Below, piece by piece: positions 33,886 through 40,963 of a stretch of DNA of 64,000 nucleotides; the first letter of the stretch is position 1, and every line of letters starts with the position of its first letter. The DNA comes from Streptacidiphilus fuscans (GTDB lineage: Bacteria; Actinomycetota; Actinomycetes; Streptomycetales; Streptomycetaceae). Location of the stretch: positions 294,824-358,823 of the forward strand of contig NZ_JADPRT010000010.1 in assembly GCF_015690355.1 (NCBI RefSeq), in the 5' to 3' direction. Under the pieces are notes generated by a model. That model had not been told where the DNA came from and made no database searches. It saw nothing but the letters and a program-made list of their open reading frames with translations. The translations under genes and the position numbers were made by a program.

Positions 33886-34470
33886 TCAGCTGTTCAAAAG
33901 CGCGGGGAGCACCACGGAGTTGATGTAACTCTTCATGTACTCCGTGTCCGCGAAGCGGTCCTCGAGGATCTTCCGGGCCGGCAGCGCGCCGACCAGCATG
34001 TGCCCGAGGAACTCCCCCGCCGCCGCGCCCTCGCGGATCTCGCCGCGGGCGACGGCCCGCGCCAGCATCTCGCGCAGGACCACCAGGACCGGCTCGACCA
34101 GCATCTCCCGGAGCGCCGCCCCCAGATCGGGGTTCAGATGCACCGCGTGGCCGACCGCGCTCATGAAGACGGTGTCGTCCTCCAGCGCCATCCCCGCCTC
34201 CGCGAGCGCGTGCAGGTCGCCGGGGAGCGAGCCGGTGTCGACGTCGTCGAGCAGCAACGGGCGGGCGTGGCGCATCGCGGAGGCGACCAGCTGCGGCTTG
34301 CCCTTCCACTGCCGGTAGAGCGTGGCCTTGCTGACGTGGGCGCGGGAGGCCACGGCGTCCATGGTCAACGAGTCGTAGCCGAGCTCCCTGACCAGGTCGA
34401 TGACGTGCCGGTACAGCTCCGCCTCGCGCTCGGCGCTGAGGCGCCCGCGCCCTGCCGCCGCAGTCGTCAC
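33886..34470 (-). CDS. TetR family transcriptional regulator
   Basis: The 194-residue protein has an N-terminal TetR HTH (LTMDAVASRAHVSKATLYRQWKGKPQLV, about residues 36-65) and an all-helical ligand-binding domain. It most likely represses the MFS exporter gene 119 bp downstream, where two CGAAAC palindromes lie. Its own start is at the end of the rluB gene (5 bp after the rluB stop), so it may also receive read-through from that operon. The inducer is unknown. Confidence 0.92.
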   Translation of the reverse strand: MTTAAAGRGRLSAEREAELYRHVIDLVRELGYDSLTMDAVASRAHVSKATLYRQWKGKPQLVASAMRHARPLLLDDVDTGSLPGDLHALAEAGMALEDDTVFMSAVGHAVHLNPDLGAALREMLVEPVLVVLREMLARAVARGEIREGAAAGEFLGHMLVGALPARKILEDRFADTEYMKSYINSVVLPALLNS

Positions 34471-34475
34471 CTGGG

Positions 34476-35549
34476 TCAGAGCCCCACAGCCTTCATCAGC
34501 TGGCCCACCTCGGGGTTGGTCAGCCGGCGCAGCCAGCCGGACTTCTGGTCGCCGAGCGCGATCGGCCCGAACTGGGTGCGGACCAGCTTCTCGACCGGGA
34601 AGCCCGCCTCGGCCAGCATGCGGCGCACGATGTGCTTGCGGCCCTCGTGGAGGGTGACCTCGACCAGGTAGTTCTTGCCGACGTTCTGCACCACCTTGAA
34701 GCCGTCGGCGCGGGCCCAGCCGTCTTCCAGCTCGATGCCCTTGGCCAGGATCTTGCCCAGGTCGCGCGGGATCGGGCCCTGGATCGCGGCCAGGTAGGTC
34801 TTCTGCACGCCGTACTTGGGGTGGGTCAGACGGTGGGCCAGCTCACCGTGGTTGGTGAGCAGGATGATGCCCTCGGTCTCGGTGTCCAGTCGGCCGACGT
34901 GGAAGAGACGCGTCTCGCGGTTGTTGACGTAGTCGCCCAGGCACTGACGGCCGTCCGGGTCCTCCATCGTCGCGACGACGCCGGCCGGCTTGTTGAGCGC
35001 GAAGAACAGGTAGTTCTGGGTGGCCACGGTCAGACCGTCGACCTCGATCTTGTCCTTGTCCGGGTCGACGCGCTTGCCCTGCTCGCGGACGACCTTGCCG
35101 TTGACCATGACGCGGCCCTGGTCGATCAGCTCCTCGCAGGCGCGACGGCTGCCCATGCCCGCGCGGGCCAGCACCTTCTGCAGGCGCTCGCCCTCGAGGT
35201 CGCCGGTCGCGCTCGGCTTGGACGGGCGGTCGTGGCGGGCCCGGACCGCGTCCTCGACGCGGGCCTGCAGCTCACGCGGACGCGAGGCACCGGCGCCGGG
35301 GCCCTTCTTCGGGCGGATCTGGCCGACGCCACCGCCACTGCCCGTGCCCTCACGGCGCGGACCGCGCGGCTTGGCGTTCTCGCCGCCGCCCCACTCCGGC
35401 CGGTCGTAGCGGCGCTGCTCGGGACGCGGCGTGCCCTTGCCGCCGCCCGAGCCCGTGCCCTGGCCGCGACGCTGGCCCTGTCCCTGGCCGCCCTGTCCCC
35501 GGGAGCCCGAGCCGCCGCCGCTGCTGTTCCTGCTGTTACCGCTACGCAT
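34476..35549 (-). CDS. rluB: pseudouridine synthase, RluB/RsuA family
   Basis: The 357-residue protein has a disordered Gly/Arg/Gln-rich N-terminal third (RGQGGQGQGQRRGQG), an S4 RNA-binding domain (RLQKVLARAGMGSRRACEELI, about residues 122-170) and a pseudouridine synthase domain with the catalytic Asp in VGRLDTETEGIILLTN and a KTYLA motif. It modifies 23S (or possibly 16S) rRNA. The ATG at 35549 is chosen over an upstream one at 35600, which lies in the repeat region after scpB. The scpA-scpB-rluB order is usual in actinobacteria. Confidence 0.92.
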   Translation of the reverse strand: MRSGNSRNSSGGGSGSRGQGGQGQGQRRGQGTGSGGGKGTPRPEQRRYDRPEWGGGENAKPRGPRREGTGSGGGVGQIRPKKGPGAGASRPRELQARVEDAVRARHDRPSKPSATGDLEGERLQKVLARAGMGSRRACEELIDQGRVMVNGKVVREQGKRVDPDKDKIEVDGLTVATQNYLFFALNKPAGVVATMEDPDGRQCLGDYVNNRETRLFHVGRLDTETEGIILLTNHGELAHRLTHPKYGVQKTYLAAIQGPIPRDLGKILAKGIELEDGWARADGFKVVQNVGKNYLVEVTLHEGRKHIVRRMLAEAGFPVEKLVRTQFGPIALGDQKSGWLRRLTNPEVGQLMKAVGL

Positions 35550-35593
35550 CAAATGCCCGCTGCCTGGTCTGTCCGTCGTCGTCTGTCGTCCGT

Positions 35594-35639
35594 ACTGCAC
35601 TACTCACTACCGCACTACTCACTGCTCGGCACTCACCGG
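35594..35639 (-). repeat. 15-bp tandem repeat (3 units) after the scpB stop
   Basis: ACTGCACTACTCACT and ACCGCACTACTCACT (plus strand) with a decayed third copy to 35639, just beyond the scpB stop at 35646. On the coding strand each unit carries TGA and TAG. Confidence 0.75.
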
Positions 35640-35645
35640 TCGGCG

Positions 35646-36569
35646 TCAGTCGCCGCTGGGCCCACTGTCCACTGCCAGCACCGCCTCGGCGATCGCGGAG
35701 CCCTCCTGCGAGTCCGCTTCCACGTCGTCGGCCTCGGGGAGGAAGGGCGCGAGCTCCGGCAGTTCGTCCAGGCCGCGCAGCCCCATCCGTTCCAGGAAGT
35801 AGTGAGTGGTCCGGTACAAATACGCTCCGGTCTCCGGCTCCGTACCGGACTCCTCGACCAGACCTCTCTGTACCAGGGTACGCATGACGCCGTCACAGTT
35901 CACACCACGGACGGCGGAGACCCGGGAACGGGAGACCGGCTGACGGTACGCGATGACCGCCAGCGTCTCCAACGCGGCCTGGGTCAACCGGGCCTGCTGA
36001 CCGTCCAGGACGAACCGGTCCACGACCGGCGCGCAGACGGCGCGCGTGTAGAAACGCCAGCCCCCGGCGATGTGGCGGAGCTCGAAACCGCGCTGCTGCT
36101 CGGTGTACTCCTCGGCCAGCTCGGCGAGCGCCGCGGCGACCAGCTTCCTCGGCCGCTCCAGCACCTCGGCCAGCCGCACGGCGCTGATCGGCTCGTCGAC
36201 GACCATGAGCACGGCTTCGAGCGCGGCCTTGAGGGGGATCTCGGGGGCGGGGTCCGGGACGGGGTCCACCGGGGAAGCGGGCACGGGCGCGGGCACCGGC
36301 TCGGGGGCAGGCGCGGGCCGCGGGACGGGTGCCGGTGCCAGGACCGGTTCCAGGGTGCGCTCCCCTGCTGGCTCCGGAAGATCGACCTGCGCGACATCGT
36401 CGATCGCGTCGAGCTCGTCGATCGCGTCGATCACGTCGACCTCGACGAGGCCCGCGCCGGCGACGTCCTCGCGGAAGACCGTCTCCAGCTGCTCGCCCGG
36501 GCGCAGCTGGCCGGGGAGGCCCAGACGGCGGCGTGGCGCGCCGGTCGCGTCGCTGCGGTCGTCCGGCAT
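35646..36569 (-). CDS. scpB: segregation and condensation protein B
   Basis: ScpB is a winged-helix kleisin-interacting subunit of the SMC-ScpAB condensin. The conserved part (about residues 112-290) has ALEAVLMVVDEPISAVRLAEVL, LTQAALETLAVIAYRQPVSRS and a RTTHYFLERMGLRGLDELPELAPFLP end. The first 110 residues are an Ile/Asp-rich segment and a Pro/Ala repeat (PAPVPRPAPAPEPVPAPVP), longer than in most ScpB proteins. One base separates it from the scpA stop, so the two are translationally coupled. Confidence 0.95.
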   Translation of the reverse strand: MPDDRSDATGAPRRRLGLPGQLRPGEQLETVFREDVAGAGLVEVDVIDAIDELDAIDDVAQVDLPEPAGERTLEPVLAPAPVPRPAPAPEPVPAPVPASPVDPVPDPAPEIPLKAALEAVLMVVDEPISAVRLAEVLERPRKLVAAALAELAEEYTEQQRGFELRHIAGGWRFYTRAVCAPVVDRFVLDGQQARLTQAALETLAVIAYRQPVSRSRVSAVRGVNCDGVMRTLVQRGLVEESGTEPETGAYLYRTTHYFLERMGLRGLDELPELAPFLPEADDVEADSQEGSAIAEAVLAVDSGPSGD

Positions 36570-36570
36570 C

Positions 36571-37539
36571 TCAGGACTCCTTCGTGCGTGCGTGTGTGCC
36601 GTCCTCGGCGGTCCCCGCGGCGTCCGCCGGGGGTGCGTCGAACTCCTCGCCCAGGCCCTCCGCCACGGCGATCTCCCCGCCGTCGGCGACGTCGGCCGCC
36701 CAGCGGACCAGCAACTCCCCGAGTGCCTCGGGCTGGTCGAAGGCGAGCAGCTTCTCCCGGTACAGCTCCAGCAGCGCGAGGAACCGGGCCACCACCGTCA
36801 GCACGTCGGGCGCGTCCACCGTCAGCTCGCTGAACCGCGCCTCGCCGCGCTCGCGCAACAGGGCGAGGACCAGCTCGGCCTGCTCCCGGACGCTGACCTT
36901 GGGCGTGTGGATGTGGTCGACGTAGACGACCGGTTTGGGCTTGGGCTCCATCGCCTTGGCGGCGAGCTTGGCGAACGCGGTAAGGCCGATGGAGATGACC
37001 ACGTCGGGCAGCAGCTCGGCGTGCTCCGGGTCCAGGCCGACCGTACGCGGGCGGCGGGCGCCCTCCGCCTCCCAGCGCTCGGCGAAGAGGGCCGCGACGC
37101 GCTTGTAGGCGCGGTACTGGAGCAGGCGGGCGAAGAGCAGGTCGCGCGCCTCCAGCAGGGCGAGGTCCTCCTCGTCCTCCAGCTCGGCGACCGGGAGCAG
37201 CCGGGCCGCCTTGAGGTCGAGCAGGGTGGCCGCCACCACCAGGAACTCGCTGGCCTGGTCGAGATCCCAGTCCGGACCCATGGCCCGGATATGGGCGATG
37301 AACTCGTCGGTCACCTTGGACAGCGAGACCTCGGTGACGTCCAGCTTGTGCTTGGCGATCAGGCTGAGCAGCAGGTCGAACGGGCCCTCGAAGTTGTCCA
37401 GGCGCACCAGGAAGCCGCCCGCCGGCTCCTCGCCGGGCGCGTCGGGACCGGGCGCGTCAGGGCGGGTCGCGTCAGGACCGCGCAGGTCAGGGCCTGGCGC
37501 GTCGGCGACCTCGGGTGGGACTTCGGGCAGGGTGTGCAT
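36571..37539 (-). CDS. scpA: segregation and condensation protein A (kleisin)
   Basis: The 322-residue kleisin bridges SMC heads in chromosome condensation. The N-terminal SMC-neck-binding motif FLVRLDNFEGPFDLLLSLI and the C-terminal winged helix (ARFLALLELYREKLLAFDQ) are clear. A 40-residue N-terminal extension made of 15-bp repeats (APGPD-type pentads) precedes the conserved start. It lies downstream of parA and a small gene, and upstream of scpB, forming a chromosome segregation block. Confidence 0.95.
   Translation of the reverse strand: MHTLPEVPPEVADAPGPDLRGPDATRPDAPGPDAPGEEPAGGFLVRLDNFEGPFDLLLSLIAKHKLDVTEVSLSKVTDEFIAHIRAMGPDWDLDQASEFLVVAATLLDLKAARLLPVAELEDEEDLALLEARDLLFARLLQYRAYKRVAALFAERWEAEGARRPRTVGLDPEHAELLPDVVISIGLTAFAKLAAKAMEPKPKPVVYVDHIHTPKVSVREQAELVLALLRERGEARFSELTVDAPDVLTVVARFLALLELYREKLLAFDQPEALGELLVRWAADVADGGEIAVAEGLGEEFDAPPADAAGTAEDGTHARTKES
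37441..37515 (-). repeat. 15-bp tandem repeat x5 at the 5' end of scpA
   Basis: Five units of the type GTCRGGRCCGGGCGC (plus strand) encode APGPD/LRGPD/ATRPD pentads between the start codon and the conserved ScpA domain. Confidence 0.88.
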
Positions 37540-37590
37540 GGTGGGCCTATGGTGCCCTGTCCCCGGCCCGGCGGGCGAGCGCCGCGCGGG

Positions 37591-38160
37591 TCAGCGACCG
37601 CGCAGCCGTCGTACCAGGATGCTGGCCTCGCCGCGCTGCTCCAGGTCCGCCAGGACCACGGCGACCGCCTCGCGGACGATCCGCCCCCGGTCCACCGCGA
37701 GTCCGTACTCGCCGCGCAGGGCCAGCCGGGCGTGTTCCAGGTCGAACAGCTCCTCGGCGGAGACGTAGACCGTGATCTTCTCCTCGTGGCGCTCGCGACC
37801 GGTCGGGCGGGGGCGCGGGCCGCGGGTCTTGCGGCGGGCGGTCGCCGGCTGGGTGATCGCGTCGGAGGCGGCCTGCGCGGCCTTGGTAGCCGCTCCGGCC
37901 TCGACCCGAGGGGGCGGGCCGGGGACGGCTCCGTGCTCGCCTGCCGGATCGGCGGGCTGCCCCTCCGGGGGCCGGGCCGCCGGGGGCGGCACCGCTGCCT
38001 GGGCCCCGGCCGAGGACCCCGCCGACGCGGGCGGGGCGGCGGGCGCGGAGGACGTCTCCTCGGAGGCGTCCGGTGCGCGCGGCGCGGGCGTGCTGAGTGC
38101 GGTCCCCCCAGTGGTCCGGAACAGTTCGTCCGCCCCCGGGAGACTCACTCGACGGGGCAC
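37591..38160 (-). CDS. hypothetical protein between parA and scpA
   Basis: The 189-residue protein has a Pro/Ala-rich disordered region (about 1-120) and a conserved-looking C-terminal 70 residues, HEEKITVYVSAEELFDLEHARLALRGE and VDRGRIVREAVAVVLADLE, which suggest a beta-strand then helices as in ribbon-helix-helix DNA-binding proteins. The family is not identified. Its GTG overlaps the parA stop by 16 bp, so it is probably co-translated with ParA and may be a partner in segregation or condensation. Confidence 0.75.
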   Translation of the reverse strand: MPRRVSLPGADELFRTTGGTALSTPAPRAPDASEETSSAPAAPPASAGSSAGAQAAVPPPAARPPEGQPADPAGEHGAVPGPPPRVEAGAATKAAQAASDAITQPATARRKTRGPRPRPTGRERHEEKITVYVSAEELFDLEHARLALRGEYGLAVDRGRIVREAVAVVLADLEQRGEASILVRRLRGR

Positions 38161-39260
38161 CGGGCGAGCACCTCCCTGGCGAGCTGACGGTACGCGGCGG
38201 CCCCGACCGAGTTGGAGGCGTAGGTGGTGATCGGCTCACCGGCCACCGTGGTCTCCGGGAACCGCACCGTACGGCCGATGACGGTGTGGAAGACGTGCTC
38301 GCCGAACGCCTCGACCACGCGGGCCAGCACCTCGCGGCTGTGGACCGTGCGCGAGTCGTACATGGTGGCCAGGATGCCGTCCAGGCGCAGGTCGGGGTTG
38401 AGCCGCTCGCAGACCTTCTCGATGGTCTCGGTCAGCAGCGCGACCCCGCGCAGCGCGAAGAACTCGCATTCCAGCGGCACGATGACACTGTGAGCGGCCG
38501 TCAGCGCATTGACCGTCAGCAGGCCGAGCGACGGCTGGCAGTCGATGATGATGTAGTCGTAGTCGTTCAGCAGCGGCTTGAGCGCCCGCGCCAGCGCCGA
38601 CTCCCGGGCCACCTCGCTGACCAGCTGCACCTCGGCGGCCGACAGGTCGATGTTGCTGGGGAGCAGGTCCATGCCGGGCACGGCCGTCTTGAGCAGCACC
38701 TCATCGGCCGTCAGACCCCGCTCCATCAGCAGGTTGTAGACGGTGAGGTCGAGCTCCATCGGGTTGACGCCGAGGCCGACCGACAGGGCGCCCTGCGGGT
38801 CGAAGTCGACGAGCAGCACCCGGCGGCCGTACTCGGCAAGCGCGGCGCCCAGGTTGATGGTCGAGGTCGTCTTGCCGACCCCGCCCTTCTGGTTGCACAT
38901 CGCGACGATCCGGGCCGGACCGTGCTCGGTCAGCGGCGTGGGGATCGGGAAGTACGGCAGCGGCCTGCCCGTGGGGCCGACCCGCTCGCGGCGCTGGCGC
39001 GCGGCGTCGGGCGCCAGGGTCGCGGCGTACTCCGGATCCGGCTCGTACTCGGCATCGGGGTCGTAGAACTGACCGTCCGCCATGCCGGCGCGGTCCGTCT
39101 GGACCAGGCCGGGCTCGATGGGGACGTCCAGCGCGCTCGCGTGGCGCAGCGCGTCGTGATCGGAAATCGGGTACTCCAGGCTCGGGTAGCCGGGCTGCTG
39201 CTGACGTGCGTCGAAAGTACGCGGGGCGCCGCTCCCGGGAGCAATTGTCGACTCATTCAC
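38145..39260 (-). CDS. parA: ParA-family chromosome partitioning ATPase
   Basis: The 371-residue ATPase has the deviant Walker A KGGVGKTT in VAMCNQKGGVGKTTSTINLG, Walker A' VDFDPQGALSVGLG and Walker B IIIDCQPSLG. About 110 residues of variable N-terminus precede this. ParA/Soj proteins use DNA-bound dimers to move cargo. This copy sits with scpAB rather than with parB near an origin, and no parB or parS is present. AAGGAGG at 39272-39277 supports the GTG at 39260; the frame upstream is not coding. It is divergent in context from the ald terminator region. Confidence 0.93.
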   Translation of the reverse strand: MNESTIAPGSGAPRTFDARQQQPGYPSLEYPISDHDALRHASALDVPIEPGLVQTDRAGMADGQFYDPDAEYEPDPEYAATLAPDAARQRRERVGPTGRPLPYFPIPTPLTEHGPARIVAMCNQKGGVGKTTSTINLGAALAEYGRRVLLVDFDPQGALSVGLGVNPMELDLTVYNLLMERGLTADEVLLKTAVPGMDLLPSNIDLSAAEVQLVSEVARESALARALKPLLNDYDYIIIDCQPSLGLLTVNALTAAHSVIVPLECEFFALRGVALLTETIEKVCERLNPDLRLDGILATMYDSRTVHSREVLARVVEAFGEHVFHTVIGRTVRFPETTVAGEPITTYASNSVGAAAYRQLAREVLARCPVE

Positions 39261-39549
39261 AAGTCGTCTTACCTCCTTGGCGACCGCCGTAGTGTCGGTG
39301 CGGACATCGAGAGCTTGGGGCTCTGCCCCCTCCACTGGGCGGCATTCACCGCACCGCAGCCTAGCAACGACACAGTAGCGTCAACCAGCACACCAGTGAT
39401 GCACTAACCAACATGTCGATATGACAATTGCGGATCGCCGGTCCCAGGCACTGTACGAAACCGCTGTTCGGCACGGAGAGACACTGCTGCTCACCCCCGT
39501 TCACTCCTCTGCCGAGGGTGACATCAACTTGCGTGGGGTTGACAGAACG
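39261..39549. other. parA upstream region
   Basis: This holds the parA ribosome site and a G+C-poor stretch (about 39380-39440) likely to contain its promoter. No RNA gene, operator or parS-like site is recognised. It ends at the ald terminator. Confidence 0.4.
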
Positions 39550-39587
39550 CCAGGAGGGCGCCGCACCGACGTGCGACGCCCTCCTGG
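39550..39587 (-). terminator. terminator of ald
   Basis: A hairpin with 17-bp arms (39550-39566 and 39571-39587, one mismatch) and a 4-base loop, 37 bp after the ald stop. Confidence 0.85.
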
Positions 39588-39624
39588 GCGGGTGACAAGC
39601 CGTCAGGCCGTCATCGGGCCATGG

Positions 39625-40740
39625 TCAGGCCAGGACGTCCGCCAGCTCGACGTGCGGCAGGCCGAAGGCGTCGGCGACCGCGGCGTAGGTGATCTGACCC
39701 TCGTGCGTGTTGAGACCCTTGGCCAGCGCGGCGTCGCGGCGGCAGGCCTCCTGCCAGCCGCGGTTGGCCAGCTCGAGGATGTACGGGAGGGTCGCGTTGG
39801 TCAGCGCGTAGGTGGAGGTGTTGGGCACCGCACCCGGCATGTTGGCCACGCAGTAGAAGACCGAGTTGTGGACCGGGAAGGTCGGCTCGGCGTGCGTGGT
39901 CGGGTGCGAGTCCTCGAAGCAGCCGCCCTGGTCGATGGCGATGTCGACGAGCACGGAGCCCGGCTTCATGCGGGAGACCAGCTCGTTGGTGACCAGCTTC
40001 GGGGCCTTGGCGCCCGGGATCAGCACCGCGCCGATGACCAGGTCGGCCTCGAGGACGGCCTTCTCCAGCTCGAAGGAGTTGGAGGCGATGGCCTTGATCT
40101 TGTTGCCGAAGATCTTGTCGGCCTCGCGCAGCTTGTTGATGTCGCGGTCGAGCAGGGTCACGTCGTAGCCCATGCCGATGGCGATGGTGGCCGCGTGCCA
40201 GCCGGAGACGCCACCGCCGATGACGACGGCCTTGGCCGGGTGGGTGCCGGGCACGCCACCGGGAAGGACGCCACGGCCGCCGGTCGGACGCATCAGGTGG
40301 TAGGAGCCGACCTGCGGAGCCAGACGGCCCGCGACCTCGGACATCGGGGCGAGCAGCGGCAGCGCGCCGTTGGCGAGCTGGACCGTCTCGTACGCGATGG
40401 CGGTGGTGCCGGAGCTCAGCAGCGCGTCGGTGCACTCGCGGGAGGCGGCCAGGTGGAGGTAGGTGAAGAGCAGCTGGCCCTTGCGGAGGCGGTGGTACTC
40501 CTCGGCGATGGGCTCCTTGACCTTCAGCAGGAGGTCGGCCGTGGCCCAGACCTCGTCGGCGGTGTCAAGAATCGTGGCACCGGCGGCCACGTACTCCTCG
40601 TTGGGGATCGAGGAGCCGGCACCGGCGTTGTTCTCGACGAACACCTCGTGCCCGTTGCGGACCAGCTCGTGCACGCCAGACGGCGTGATGGCCACGCGGT
40701 ACTCGTGGTTCTTGACCTCGCGGGGGATGCCGACCTTCAC
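39625..40740 (-). CDS. ald: alanine dehydrogenase
   Basis: The 371-residue NAD-dependent enzyme interconverts alanine and pyruvate plus ammonia. Family markers include MKVGIPREVKNHEYRVA at the start, the catalytic region FTYLHLAA (His), the Rossmann GGGVSGWHAA and IDQGGCFEDS. Length equals that of typical Ald. The start is the GTG at 40740; an earlier in-frame GTG at 40749 would bring a rare TTA codon into the gene and is less likely. It is a single-gene unit with a strong terminator. Confidence 0.97.
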   Translation of the reverse strand: MKVGIPREVKNHEYRVAITPSGVHELVRNGHEVFVENNAGAGSSIPNEEYVAAGATILDTADEVWATADLLLKVKEPIAEEYHRLRKGQLLFTYLHLAASRECTDALLSSGTTAIAYETVQLANGALPLLAPMSEVAGRLAPQVGSYHLMRPTGGRGVLPGGVPGTHPAKAVVIGGGVSGWHAATIAIGMGYDVTLLDRDINKLREADKIFGNKIKAIASNSFELEKAVLEADLVIGAVLIPGAKAPKLVTNELVSRMKPGSVLVDIAIDQGGCFEDSHPTTHAEPTFPVHNSVFYCVANMPGAVPNTSTYALTNATLPYILELANRGWQEACRRDAALAKGLNTHEGQITYAAVADAFGLPHVELADVLA

Positions 40741-40963
40741 GGCTAACACGTCCCTTGCACATGGGGGTTCCTCCCGACGACGGGAACGCCGCCGGAAGCC
40801 ACGCGCAGCGACATTGCCATGCGTGGCACTTCCGAGTGTATTTGAAGCCCCAGACATGCGTAAGCCTTCCAATCCGACCAAAAGTCTCGGATCTGTTGGC
40901 TGTTTCGTAGGCTTGCGCTCCGGCCGGGCCATCGAATCACAAGAAATGCGACAATCAGGACAA

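Noticed and set aside
38145..39420. parS site near parA
   Set aside because: No GTTTCACGTGAAAC-like palindrome is present, and no parB gene lies in the window.
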